From DASZXJ01 sp035545895 (GTDB lineage Bacteria; Planctomycetota; Phycisphaerae; Tepidisphaerales; Tepidisphaeraceae): a stretch of 20,728 nucleotides of DNA. The notes beneath the pieces were generated by a model. That model saw nothing but the letters and a program-made list of their open reading frames with translations, did not search any database and was not told the DNA's origin. The DNA lies in NCBI GenBank assembly GCA_035545895.1, contig DASZXJ010000218.1:1-20728 (forward strand), in the 5' to 3' direction. The translations under genes and the position numbers were made by a program. Below are positions 1-7,377 of this stretch, one piece after another (position 1 is the stretch's first letter; each line of letters begins with the position of its first letter).

Positions 1-432
1 GTAATCCAGTCGCAGCCGTTTGAGTGACGCGTCGAGCGAGGCGAGCATGTACTTTCGCGAGCCCCAGTCGCCGTAAGGACCATCCCACATCAGATAACCG
101 GCCTTGGTGGAGATGATCAGTTCATCGCGATAACCGGCGAAGTCGGATTTGAGAATTCGTCCGACGCGTTCCTCAGCCGAGCCGGGCGGGGGGCCGTAGT
201 TGTTGGCCAGGTCAAAATGGGTGATGCCCAGGTCAAACGCGGTAAAGAGCATCTGGCGGCAATTCTCGTGGAAGGATGCCTCATCGCCATGATGACCGGC
301 ATCGGTTCCCGTGCCTCCAAAGTTGTGCCAGCATCCGATCGAAACAGCCGGCAACATCAATCCCGATTTCCCACATCGCCGGTAAAAGGATTTGTTCTCG
401 TACCGTGCGGGATCAGCAGTGTATGCGGACAA
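1..432 (-). CDS. Aldo/keto reductase, N-terminal part (gene runs off the window)
   Basis: The 144 visible residues match the N-terminal half of aldo/keto reductases of the YghZ (L-glyceraldehyde 3-phosphate reductase) type: SIGCWHNFGG in the first strand, then ITHFDLANNYGPPPGSAEERVG, which carries the catalytic Asp and Tyr, then a strand ending in the catalytic Lys (IISTKAGYLMW). The family reduces aldehydes or ketones with NADPH in the cytoplasm on a TIM barrel. The C-terminal half, including most of the cofactor site, lies beyond base 1. The start is probably TTG at 432-430: it continues the frame without a stop and sits six bases after AGGAG, while the nearby upstream ATG is in another frame and soon hits a stop. 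Expression diverges from the oxidoreductase at 592. The family is clear; the substrate is not. Confidence 0.88.
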   Translation of the reverse strand, partial: MSAYTADPARYENKSFYRRCGKSGLMLPAVSIGCWHNFGGTGTDAGHHGDEASFHENCRQMLFTAFDLGITHFDLANNYGPPPGSAEERVGRILKSDFAGYRDELIISTKAGYLMWDGPYGDWGSRKYMLASLDASLKRLRLDY

Positions 433-437
433 AATCG

Positions 438-442
438 CTCCT
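438..442 (-). promoter_or_regulatory. Ribosome binding site AGGAG fixing a TTG start
   Basis: On the minus strand AGGAG is followed by GCGATT and then TTG TCC GCA TAC, the start of the aldo/keto reductase frame. The six-base spacing is ideal, and no in-frame ATG lies closer than codon 26, inside the conserved domain. Confidence 0.6.
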
Positions 443-497
443 GTTCATCGTTGAGATAAATACAGGATATCGCAGAGATGAATTCCGGTCACGGCTT

Positions 498-541
498 CTC
501 ACTCCTTTCCCTGTACGCAGGGGAGAGGCCGGGTGAGGGGC
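498..541. repeat. Imperfect palindromic intergenic element
   Basis: CTCACTCCTTTCCCTG and CAGGGGAGAGGCCGGGTGAG form an imperfect inverted repeat around TACG, between two divergent genes. The CCCTG-TAC-GCAGGGGAGAG core resembles an element I have seen scattered between genes in planctomycete and other environmental genomes, but only one copy is in this window, so dispersal is inferred. It could fold in RNA from either side; no T-run makes it a standard terminator. Confidence 0.4.
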
Positions 542-576
542 CTGTAATTCCGCGGGCGTTTTTCGCGTGTTTGGCC

Positions 577-582
577 TAATAT
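577..582 (+). promoter_or_regulatory. Candidate -10 box TAATAT of the 592 gene
   Basis: TAATAT ends nine bases before the ATG at 592, so a start site at the usual distance would leave a leader of only two or three bases. I see no Shine-Dalgarno sequence. No good -35 hexamer lies 16-18 bases upstream, so the assignment rests on the -10 match and on the same arrangement at other genes here. Confidence 0.4.
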
Positions 583-591
583 GTCGCAACG

Positions 592-1623
592 ATGCAATCG
601 ACCGATGTGGCAATCATCGGCGCTGGGCCGATCGGAATCGAGTTGGCCGTCGCGCTGAAGAAGCGGGGCGTGGATTATCTCCATTTCGATGCCAAACAGG
701 TTGGCTACACGATTTCGTGGTTTGCCCCGCAGACTCAGTTTTTCAGTTCCAATGAGCGCATCGCCATCGCCGGCGTACCGCTGCATACGCCCACTGAATC
801 CAAAGCCAGCCGGGAGCAATATCTCGCCTATCTTCGCGGCGTCGTCGAGCAATTCGACCTGAAAATCCAAACCTACGAGCCGATTACCAACATCCAGCGC
901 GAGGGAAATGGATTCGTGCTCACCTCCCAGCCGCACGGCGGCGACGGCACTCGCTCGTACCAGTGCAAGAGAATTGTTCTCGCGACCGGCGGCACCGATC
1001 GTCCAAGACTTCTCAATATCCCCGGCGAAAACCTCCCGCACGTCAGCCATTATTTTGACGACCCGCACAAATATTTCCGCAAGGAACTGCTGATTGTCGG
1101 CGGACGCAATTCCGCGGTGGAAGCGGCGCTGCGTTGTCATCACGCCGGCGCGCGTGTGTCGATCAGCTATCGTCGCGAAGGGCTGCCTGAAAAGAGCATC
1201 AAGTATTGGCTGTTGCCGGAGATATTGGATTTCATCAAGTCCGGGCGCATCGGAGGGCATTTCAATACCGAACCGCTGGAGATCAAAGGTTCGGCGGTCA
1301 CACTGTCTCGCGGCAGCGAACGTTTTGACGTGCCGGCGGACTTTGTGCTGCTGCTGGTGGGTTACGAGCAGGATACAACCCTTTTCAAAATGGCCGGCAT
1401 AGAATTGGCTGGACCAAGGCAGTCGCCGGTGTTTGATGACGCGACGATGGAATCCAACATCAAGGGAATTTACCTCGCCGGCACGGCGATTGGCGGCACG
1501 CAGGACCGGTTTACGGTCTTTATTGAAAACTGTCATGTGCACGTGAGCAAGATAGTTGCCGCATTAACCGGCCAGCCGACCGTGCCGACCCTATCGACGG
1601 TCATTGGTCAGCCGGAAAGTTAA
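592..1623 (+). CDS. YpdA-like FAD/NAD(P)-dependent oxidoreductase without the family's active cysteine
   Basis: This 343-residue protein has a thioredoxin-reductase-like fold: an N-terminal FAD-binding GAGPIG (10-15), ATGG at 131-134, a second dinucleotide-binding motif VGGRNSA (169-175), and a C-terminal FAD contact near IKGIYLAGTAIGG. Order and length match the YpdA family, whose characterised members reduce bacillithiol disulfide with NADPH. In those enzymes the first motif is GGGPC(G/A) with an essential Cys14; here position 14 is Ile. There is no CxxC motif of classical thioredoxin reductases either. A bacillithiol disulfide reductase role is therefore doubtful; another flavin-linked reduction is more likely. 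The ATG follows a candidate -10 box with no ribosome binding site. It is a single gene, divergent from the aldo/keto reductase. Confidence 0.85.
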   Translation: MQSTDVAIIGAGPIGIELAVALKKRGVDYLHFDAKQVGYTISWFAPQTQFFSSNERIAIAGVPLHTPTESKASREQYLAYLRGVVEQFDLKIQTYEPITNIQREGNGFVLTSQPHGGDGTRSYQCKRIVLATGGTDRPRLLNIPGENLPHVSHYFDDPHKYFRKELLIVGGRNSAVEAALRCHHAGARVSISYRREGLPEKSIKYWLLPEILDFIKSGRIGGHFNTEPLEIKGSAVTLSRGSERFDVPADFVLLLVGYEQDTTLFKMAGIELAGPRQSPVFDDATMESNIKGIYLAGTAIGGTQDRFTVFIENCHVHVSKIVAALTGQPTVPTLSTVIGQPES

Positions 1624-1633
1624 TATCGCAAAA

Positions 1634-1736
1634 AGAGAAGAGCCACGATGGCACGAAGGACACGAAGTTAAGCGCGAAGAACAGATGGATTTGTAATTCG
1701 AACCTCTTCTCTGTGCCCTCCGTGTTCTCTGTGGCT
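1634..1736. repeat. Inverted pair of three-unit, 9-bp-period arrays
   Basis: On the minus strand 1667-1641 reads CTTCGTGTC, CTTCGTGCC, ATCGTGGCT. On the plus strand 1709-1735 reads CTCTGTGCC, CTCCGTGTT, CTCTGTGGC. Both are three units of nine bases with GTG at fixed positions, and in both the third unit continues as GTGGC. They face each other across about 40 bp. A perfect 9-bp inverted match (AGAGAAGAG at 1634-1642 and CTCTTCTCT at 1704-1712) lies at the outer left and inner right. The element sits between the 592 gene and the small ORF at 1754. Function unknown. Confidence 0.6.
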
Positions 1737-1753
1737 AGAATTCAAGTAAGAAA

Positions 1754-1996
1754 ATGACCAACATTCTCCCAGGATCAGGCTACCCATCTCTCCCAAAACC
1801 CGCAGGCACAGCTTCAGAACATATTCTGGTCCGACACGTGCTTCACCGGGTGCTGGCGTTCACCCGGCGAACGATTCATGATGTCATCAACGACCCCATC
1901 GCTCGCAATCAGGTCATCGGTTACTATAAACTCCATCGCTGGATCGAAAGGGAGTCGGAAATCAGCGATTTGGAACGGCAGTGGAATAGCATTTGA
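1754..1996 (+). CDS. Small hypothetical protein (80 aa)
   Basis: ATG TGA-terminated frame encoding MTNILPGSGYPSLPKP followed by a region that looks helical and charged (residues about 22-78, rich in His, Arg, Ile and Glu, with three Trp or Tyr-rich turns). No family recognised. No strong ribosome binding site precedes it (AAGTAAGAAA only). It ends 58 bp before the likely start of the PilZ gene and does not overlap it when that gene starts at 2055. Codon use is not distinctive, so this may be a real small gene or a chance frame. Confidence 0.38.
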   Translation: MTNILPGSGYPSLPKPAGTASEHILVRHVLHRVLAFTRRTIHDVINDPIARNQVIGYYKLHRWIERESEISDLERQWNSI

Positions 1997-2054
1997 CCTG
2001 CCCGGCCAGTTCAAGTTGAAGACCCCAAAGGCAATTCGACGATATAGGACGTGT

Positions 2055-2396
2055 ATGACCCCTCAGGATGAGTCCGCATTTAATGCGCCCATGTCGCGCA
2101 ATGGCAATGGCCCAGACCGCCGTCGCGATCATCGCCGGCTGATGCAATCCAAGGCCACGCTAACAGTATTGGACGGACCATTGGCCAGTACCAGTCACGA
2201 AATCGTGACACGTGATCTCTCATCTGCCGGCGTGTCATTCCTGCTTCGAGATTCGCTGGCGGTGGGACAGACGTGCCGCATCGATGTGGCCGGCAATGGC
2301 TCACCCGCGCAGTCCTATGTCTGTGAAGTCGTACGCACGCGCCCCTTGAGCAACGGCAAGCATGAAATGGCGGTCAAGTTTCGCGCCAAGGCGTGA
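2055..2396 (+). CDS. PilZ-domain protein, probable c-di-GMP effector (113 aa)
   Basis: A stand-alone PilZ domain. The two signature motifs for cyclic di-GMP binding are present: an arginine-rich RRRDHRR (22-28, giving RxxxR) and DLSSAG (54-59, the D/NxSxxG motif), followed by alternating strands ending in EMAVKF. Such proteins bind c-di-GMP and pass the signal to a partner; there is no output domain here and the neighbours do not name a partner. The frame is open from 1878, but that extension is low in complexity, overlaps the 1754 ORF and is unlike PilZ proteins. ATG 2055, five bases after AGGAC, puts a normal 20-residue lead before the domain. It converges on the secreted protein gene at 2449 with 52 bp between them. 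Confidence 0.8.
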   Translation: MTPQDESAFNAPMSRNGNGPDRRRDHRRLMQSKATLTVLDGPLASTSHEIVTRDLSSAGVSFLLRDSLAVGQTCRIDVAGNGSPAQSYVCEVVRTRPLSNGKHEMAVKFRAKA

Positions 2397-2448
2397 AGTA
2401 AACGCGGTGACTGTTCAGCCATCTATGCTAATCCGTATTTTCTGAATC

Positions 2449-4407
2449 TTATTCCCCACCGCCCGACGGAGCAGGTTTGGCGCGCTTCGGATCCAACTGC
2501 GTCAGGATTGATTCAATGCGCAACTTGGCTTCGGGTGATTGCGAAGTCATTAAATCCTTGAGCACGGGAACGATATTCGGGCCCATTTGCACGAGTTGCG
2601 CTTCCGCCTGTTCGCGCGTCTTCCAATCATCGGCGCCGAGTTGCTTGATGATCTCCTTGATCTTGTCAGCCGCTGCATCGCCCGGGCGGGACTGCGGGTT
2701 GGAATAACTTTGCAGCATGGCCACCGGTACATTGATCGTCATGCCGCTCGTCGCGGTGAACGGAATGACTGATTCAAGCAACTGCCCGCCGAGCGTGCTT
2801 TGGTCCCAGAGGGTGGCCTGCACGTCCAGCGGTGTTTGCGGTGAGTGAGTCAGCGATCGCAAGCTGCCGGCGGCGATCGCGATCTTGTCGAACCGCGTTT
2901 CAAGCTGGAGCTGCCCGCTGAGCGTGCCCACGAGTTGGTCGCGATTCGTCAGCCGCAGCAGGGGAGTCGTATCATCATCCACTTCGGCGGGTTTTGCAGC
3001 CAGCGTGATTCGCTCGATGGTTGCTGAGTTGATCGTCACTTTCTGCTGCGACGCCGCGCCCGCCAGTTGGAATTGAAACGAATCAGCCGTGACCACGCCC
3101 GAGAACTGGCTGCCATCGATCAATTGAATCTGATGGACGCCTGGTTCTTCCGGTTGGAATGAAATGCTTGCAATCGACTGCGGTGGAATCTTGAGCAGGC
3201 CCAGGCCGGTCATGATCTCGATCGGATTGCCCGGCAGCGCGATCATCAGCCTCTCGCCGCTGCGCAGCGAAATCATCGGCTTATCCAGAGTCCATTCCTG
3301 CGGCTCGCTTGAGCGTTTGCGATATCCGACGCGCGAGATTTGCGTCAGCGGCACGTTGGTTTTCTGGCCGGTGGACATCTCGACGGTGATGGAATCCTTG
3401 CTGAGCGTACCACCGAACACTTCGCCATTGCTGGTGATAATCAATTGTCTCGGTCGATATTGCCCGACACTGATCAATCCCACGACCTGGTCGGCCGGTA
3501 GTTCGATGGGCCCGTAGAAGGTGTCGAGCTTGTAGGAACTTTCAGCGACGTTGCCTTTGAGCTGGTCGGCGTCGCGCAATTCGACAACGTCAAGCATGTC
3601 GCCGCGCAGGATTTCCCGGTCTCCCACGGTTTGGGTTCCCGCGATGTTGACAATGGATTTACGCAGTTCCAGCGGCAGGTCGGAAACGATTTTGCCTTCC
3701 TTGAACGCCACGATTTGCTGCGCCGCCGATTCCGCCGTCGCGCTCGTGCCATGCAGATGCATCAACGCCACCTGCTTGCCGCCCGGCACGGTCAATTGCA
3801 TGGCCGCCTGCATCGAATTGTTGTTGGGCTGCGGATTGATCTGGGGAATGGTTTTGGCGCCCTTGCCGGCAAAGGTTTCAAAGACCGCGCGCCCGGTCTG
3901 CATCATGACGGCTGCGCCGATCAGGTGGTCCTTGTTGGAAGGATCGTAAACCGGCACGGCGTTTTGCACGCCGAAGTTGTAGCTGGAATTGTATTGCAGA
4001 TTGATCGATTGATCCTGCCCAGTTGAGTTTTTGAAGACATCGACATATCGCACCCAGCCATCCGTGCGATTAAATTGAATGCGCCGGGTGATGGTGATGT
4101 TGCCCGCCCGAAGATTGTCGATGACCAACTCGCCGGTCTGCTGGTCGATTGAAGCCAGATTGGCGGCGCCACCCGCACTGGGTGTGTTGCCATTGACGAT
4201 GAGCATCGCGGCCTGGCCGAACAGCGGATTGTTCCCGGCCTGGCGCAAAAATCCCTGCGGATAGACCTGCCATTGATTGCCTGTTGCATCGCTGAAGGTA
4301 TAGGGCAAGTTCGCCCGGCCGGATACTGTGAGATTGCCTCGAATCTGTGCCAATAACGCCGCGGGGAACAATGCCACGATCGAAACGATGAACAAGTGAT
4401 TTCGCAT
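2449..4407 (-). CDS. Large secreted repeat protein with C-terminal HEAT-like segment
   Basis: No named family recognised. Residues 1-20 are a signal peptide ending ALLA before Gln21. Residues 21-250 look beta-rich and rich in Asn and Gln. From about 273 to 566 I count six degenerate units of 36-45 residues, each following a pattern of a charged turn, GxL or GxV, a run of alternating residues, a Gly turn, then hydrophobic-x-x-I: about 273-313, 325-361, 380-417, 427-469, 486-521 and 530-566. Residues 578-640 are helical and fit one HEAT/armadillo-like repeat (DDWKTREQAEAQLVQMGPNI), a tail common in planctomycete envelope proteins. The ATG follows GAAGAG. It lies 57 bp behind the dehydrogenase gene and may share its transcript. 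A scaffold or binding role in the envelope is a guess. Confidence 0.78.
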   Translation of the reverse strand: MRNHLFIVSIVALFPAALLAQIRGNLTVSGRANLPYTFSDATGNQWQVYPQGFLRQAGNNPLFGQAAMLIVNGNTPSAGGAANLASIDQQTGELVIDNLRAGNITITRRIQFNRTDGWVRYVDVFKNSTGQDQSINLQYNSSYNFGVQNAVPVYDPSNKDHLIGAAVMMQTGRAVFETFAGKGAKTIPQINPQPNNNSMQAAMQLTVPGGKQVALMHLHGTSATAESAAQQIVAFKEGKIVSDLPLELRKSIVNIAGTQTVGDREILRGDMLDVVELRDADQLKGNVAESSYKLDTFYGPIELPADQVVGLISVGQYRPRQLIITSNGEVFGGTLSKDSITVEMSTGQKTNVPLTQISRVGYRKRSSEPQEWTLDKPMISLRSGERLMIALPGNPIEIMTGLGLLKIPPQSIASISFQPEEPGVHQIQLIDGSQFSGVVTADSFQFQLAGAASQQKVTINSATIERITLAAKPAEVDDDTTPLLRLTNRDQLVGTLSGQLQLETRFDKIAIAAGSLRSLTHSPQTPLDVQATLWDQSTLGGQLLESVIPFTATSGMTINVPVAMLQSYSNPQSRPGDAAADKIKEIIKQLGADDWKTREQAEAQLVQMGPNIVPVLKDLMTSQSPEAKLRIESILTQLDPKRAKPAPSGGGE

Positions 4408-4424
4408 AAAAACTCTTCATCTGT

Positions 4425-4460
4425 GACGCGCCGGGGAAGGATTAGTTTCAACGGCGTGTC
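4425..4460 (-). terminator. Imperfect hairpin between the SDR gene and the secreted protein gene
   Basis: On the minus strand GACACGCCG and CGGCGCGTC can pair with one mismatch across an 18-base loop, just after the dehydrogenase stop. The T-run (TTTTT) is a dozen bases further on, directly before the next ATG, so this is at best a weak terminator or an RNA processing site. Confidence 0.25.
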
Positions 4461-4464
4461 GCGT

Positions 4465-5160
4465 TTAGTTTTTTGCCAGCCAGATGGTCTCTCCGCTGAT
4501 GTATCGCGGATCGCCCCCAATGCAGCGACCGATCACTTCTGCCACCGCTTGGGGGGCAAGCGTATTGTCGCTGGAAAGCTGCTGCGGGGAAAGGATTTTC
4601 CGCAACATTGTTGTTTCCACCGCCCCCGGCGCGATGCAGTACGTCCGCACCCCGATATCAACCCCTTCCCGGGCCAGGGAAATGGTGAGCGTATTCAAGC
4701 CCGCCTTGGCAGCGCCATACGCGAGGAAACCGGGAAACGGGTCCTTGGCGGACATCGACGAGATATTGACAATTACGCCGCTGCGCTGCTTTTTGAGAAT
4801 AGACCAGGCCGCACGACAAAGGTAAAAAGCCGACGACAAATTCGTATCGATCACCTGTCGCCAGATTTTAACGTTGGTTTTTTCGATGGGAAGCACCGGC
4901 GCGACGCCTGCATTGTTCACGATTGCATCAATTCGTTTAAATCGTTTGAGCGTTTTGCCGACGACGGTATCAACCTGAGCAGGCTTGGTGATATCCGCGC
5001 GGACAATGAGCGAATCTTCAACCAGTTTTGCGGTTTCGCGAAGGGTTTTGATGGTTCGTCCGATCAGCACGGGAATAAAACCCAGGCGGGCAAGTTCGAC
5101 TGCTGTCGCGCGTCCGATCCCGCCGCCGGCGCCGGTGATGATGGCTACTTGCTTGGCCAT
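4465..5160 (-). CDS. Short-chain dehydrogenase/reductase (231 aa)
   Basis: Classical SDR: cofactor motif TGAGGGIG (9-16), NNAG (82-85), catalytic Ser in VNISSMS (about 134-137), YGAAK with Tyr148 and Lys152, then the IAPGAVET segment after the active site. Arg35 (LIGRT) suggests NADP preference. The sequence resembles 3-oxoacyl-ACP reductases (FabG-like), but such resemblance does not fix the substrate in this superfamily. ATG 5160 starts MAKQVAIITGAG; the longer open frame upstream lies in the tail of the mutarotase gene and encodes an Arg-rich, unlikely extension. The first 16 bases overlap the mutarotase end and no Shine-Dalgarno sequence is visible, so translation is probably coupled. Confidence 0.88.
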   Translation of the reverse strand: MAKQVAIITGAGGGIGRATAVELARLGFIPVLIGRTIKTLRETAKLVEDSLIVRADITKPAQVDTVVGKTLKRFKRIDAIVNNAGVAPVLPIEKTNVKIWRQVIDTNLSSAFYLCRAAWSILKKQRSGVIVNISSMSAKDPFPGFLAYGAAKAGLNTLTISLAREGVDIGVRTYCIAPGAVETTMLRKILSPQQLSSDNTLAPQAVAEVIGRCIGGDPRYISGETIWLAKN

Positions 5161-6041
5161 GTGCGCACGGTGGCTGTCATCGTGTGGGTTTGCCCGGGGC
5201 GCAAGCCGATCGATTCTTCGCCGACGTTGGCGGTCTCCACGCACACCATGCCCGGCCATTCCTCATCGCCAAAATCAGGCATCGCCTTGGCCTTGTTGAT
5301 CCAGGGGTTCCAGACGACGGTGTCGTCCGAGCCGCTTTTGGAAATGTCGATCGTCCTCCTTTGAACATCATCATGCACGATGCACATCGATTGGGTGTTG
5401 GTGTAAACGCGGTCGGTCTCGCCAGTAAATTTGATCAGCGGATCGGTCTGCGATTTGGTCCGCGCGCCATCCACCTTGTCAATATATTTCACATTGGCCA
5501 GGCCCTCGACGGTTGTTTGCTTGATGTCGCCGATGCTTAGATAGGTGTGCAGCGCCTGCTCAAATCGGATCGGGTCTTTTGACTTATTCGTCACCTGCAA
5601 TTTCATCTGCAATTCTGCGCCAACAGTGATGATATGGCGCATGACAAAATCCGCCGGCCACATGGCACGGGTGGCCGCATCGGATTCGAGCATCAGTGTT
5701 ATGACGACCCGATCTTTTTCCGGTTGGGTAATGGATTCAATTTTCCATTCGCGCAGGCGGGCAAATCCGTGGGCAGGGGCTTTGGAGTCATCTTTTTTGG
5801 GTCCAAACCAAGGGAAGCAGATGGGCACGCCGCCTCGAATGGGTTTGCCGGCTTCGAACATACTGCTCTTGCTCATAAACAGGGCCGGTGCCTGTCCAGC
5901 CAGATCAAACCGGGTGACGTGCGCGCCGTGCAGATAGATTTCCGCATCCGCTTGTGGCAGTGAAACGACAATGCGCTTAAGCCCGCCTTGGCCTGCGTTG
6001 ATGCGGACGACACCGGGGATTTCGAACGGTTCATTGGGCAT
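5145..6041 (-). CDS. D-hexose-6-phosphate mutarotase-like protein (aldose 1-epimerase superfamily)
   Basis: The 298-residue product matches the YeaD/YMR099C branch of the galactose mutarotase fold: PIRGGVPICFPWFG (68-81), AHGFAR with His91, FEQALHTYL with His165, and VCVET with Glu269, the likely general acid and base for interconverting alpha and beta anomers of hexose 6-phosphates. ATG 6041 lies nine bases after GAGG and starts MPNEPFEIPG; an earlier in-frame start would overlap the upstream gene by more than 60 bases. The gene overlaps the glycosyltransferase end by 11 bp and the dehydrogenase start by 16 bp, so the three genes form one translationally coupled unit. Confidence 0.9.
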   Translation of the reverse strand: MPNEPFEIPGVVRINAGQGGLKRIVVSLPQADAEIYLHGAHVTRFDLAGQAPALFMSKSSMFEAGKPIRGGVPICFPWFGPKKDDSKAPAHGFARLREWKIESITQPEKDRVVITLMLESDAATRAMWPADFVMRHIITVGAELQMKLQVTNKSKDPIRFEQALHTYLSIGDIKQTTVEGLANVKYIDKVDGARTKSQTDPLIKFTGETDRVYTNTQSMCIVHDDVQRRTIDISKSGSDDTVVWNPWINKAKAMPDFGDEEWPGMVCVETANVGEESIGLRPGQTHTMTATVRTWPSK

Positions 6042-7251
6042 TTGCTGGTTCCTCAAGTCTTTCTCGCGAGTATTGCGTTCCTCGCCACACAACTTTACCC
6101 GTCATGCATATCCAAAGCGACTTCGCCGACACCGCCAGTAAAAATGCCACGCCAAACGGAAAGAGCATCGCGTACCAAACCGGCTCACCCGCCCAGAGAT
6201 ACATCAACCCGGCTGTTGCGGTCATCAGCACGTAATGCAGGATTCCCGCGCCCAGCCATCCCCAGCCGGCGAATTGATCGACCGGATGTGCAAATCGAAA
6301 CGCCGCCCATCCCCACGCCGCGAAAACCGAGTAGCAGCAGAGAAAGATAAACGCAATCAATCCCAAAATTCGCCAGGGTTTACCAAGGCTGCCGACGTAA
6401 AAGTTGCGGCTCCATCCGCGGAAGATCGCGCCGAATCCTTCATACATTCTGACGGTTGCCCACGAGTCTCCCCATCCCAGTCGAGGACGGTAGCCTGCGA
6501 TTTTCAGTTTTCGGGCGATTGCAACGTCTTCACTGAGTGTTCCGCGAATGGCCTCGTGGCCGCCGACCGCTTCATACGCATCGCGGCGGACCATCAGGTA
6601 TTGCCCATTGGCAAAGGCGGTCCTGGGCCATTCGTTTGAATTGGTGAGCGCGATAACAAACATCGCCGATGTGGCGGCCCCGGCCAGCGGTTGCAGCCAG
6701 CCTTCCGCGACCGTGCCGCTGACGAATTTGGGCAGCAGGCTGATCAGGTCAAACTTGCGCCGCGTCGCCCAGGCGATCGTCGCGCCCATCACATCCGGCT
6801 CAAGCAGCACATCGGCATCGACAAAGAGCAGCCATTCGCCTTTGGCTTCGATCAATCCGCTGTGCAGGGCAAAGCTCTTGCCGCCCCAACCGGGCGGCAG
6901 GGATCCTTCCTGCAAATGGACGATTTTCAATCGCGAATCCTTTGCCGCCATGTCGTCCAGAATTTTTCCCGTGCCATCGGTGCTGCGGTCGTCGATAACG
7001 ATGACACTGAAGTTGGAATAATCCTGCTTGAGGACGGAATTGACGCATTTCTCGATTTGCCCGGCTTCATCCTTGGCGGGAATCAGTACGGAAATGCTGG
7101 GCGGCGGCTGAGGAATCGGCGGGGCGGGGCGGACCAGAATCTCCATTCGCCGCCGACCTTTGATCATGACAAACGCAAACATGGCCCAGGTGAACGGACC
7201 AAGCAGCAGGTACAACCAGCCAATCCATGTCTCGACCATCACGCCCAGCAC
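6031..7251 (-). CDS. Membrane glycosyltransferase, family 2 (CrtQ/HpnB-like)
   Basis: The 406-residue protein has one N-terminal membrane segment (about 8-30), a GT-A domain and three C-terminal membrane segments (about 295-318, 331-354, 358-383). GT2 motifs are clear: DDRSTDGT (87-94), metal-binding DAD (145-147), NGQYLMVRR (215-223), acceptor motif SED (240-242) and RGWSR (278-282). The layout, with the ending GKVVWRGTQY, resembles carotenoid (CrtQ) and hopanoid-associated (HpnB) glycosyltransferases, so a lipid or isoprenoid acceptor at the inner membrane is plausible but unproven. The start is GTG, five bases after GGAGG. First gene of the overlapping trio with the mutarotase and the dehydrogenase. 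Confidence 0.88.
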   Translation of the reverse strand: MLGVMVETWIGWLYLLLGPFTWAMFAFVMIKGRRRMEILVRPAPPIPQPPPSISVLIPAKDEAGQIEKCVNSVLKQDYSNFSVIVIDDRSTDGTGKILDDMAAKDSRLKIVHLQEGSLPPGWGGKSFALHSGLIEAKGEWLLFVDADVLLEPDVMGATIAWATRRKFDLISLLPKFVSGTVAEGWLQPLAGAATSAMFVIALTNSNEWPRTAFANGQYLMVRRDAYEAVGGHEAIRGTLSEDVAIARKLKIAGYRPRLGWGDSWATVRMYEGFGAIFRGWSRNFYVGSLGKPWRILGLIAFIFLCCYSVFAAWGWAAFRFAHPVDQFAGWGWLGAGILHYVLMTATAGLMYLWAGEPVWYAMLFPFGVAFLLAVSAKSLWICMTGKVVWRGTQYSRERLEEPANAQ

Positions 7252-7256
7252 GTAAA

Positions 7257-7261
7257 CCTCC
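7257..7261 (-). promoter_or_regulatory. Ribosome binding site GGAGG selecting a GTG start
   Basis: GGAGG lies five bases before GTG 7251 of the glycosyltransferase. The next start, ATG 7239, would be 17 bases away, so the GTG is preferred. Confidence 0.65.
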
Positions 7262-7334
7262 GTGTGCGTGCATGGTATCCGCAGGATGGCGGGTGTAAAT
7301 GCGAGCTTCCCGGCTGCCAGTGGGTGAATTTACA

Positions 7335-7370
7335 TTGTTTAGCGGCCCCGCAAGCGAGGCTGCTAAACAA
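7335..7370. repeat. Hairpin element with TTGTTTAGC ends and a CGC-AA-GCG core
   Basis: TTGTTTAGCGGCC (7335-7347) pairs with GGCTGCTAAACAA (7358-7370) at 12 of 13 positions around a core with CGC-AA-GCG. It begins seven bases after the stop of the gene at 7378-8055 (minus strand), where it could stop or stabilise that transcript, but no T-run follows. The TTTAGC ends and the GC-AA-GC tip recall the element at 9765-9830. Confidence 0.55.
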
Positions 7371-7377
7371 GAAATGA

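Noticed and set aside
499..1542. Long minus-strand open frame (347 codons)
   Set aside because: Lies wholly opposite the YpdA-like gene, has no recognisable domain, and is explained by GC-rich codon bias of the real gene.
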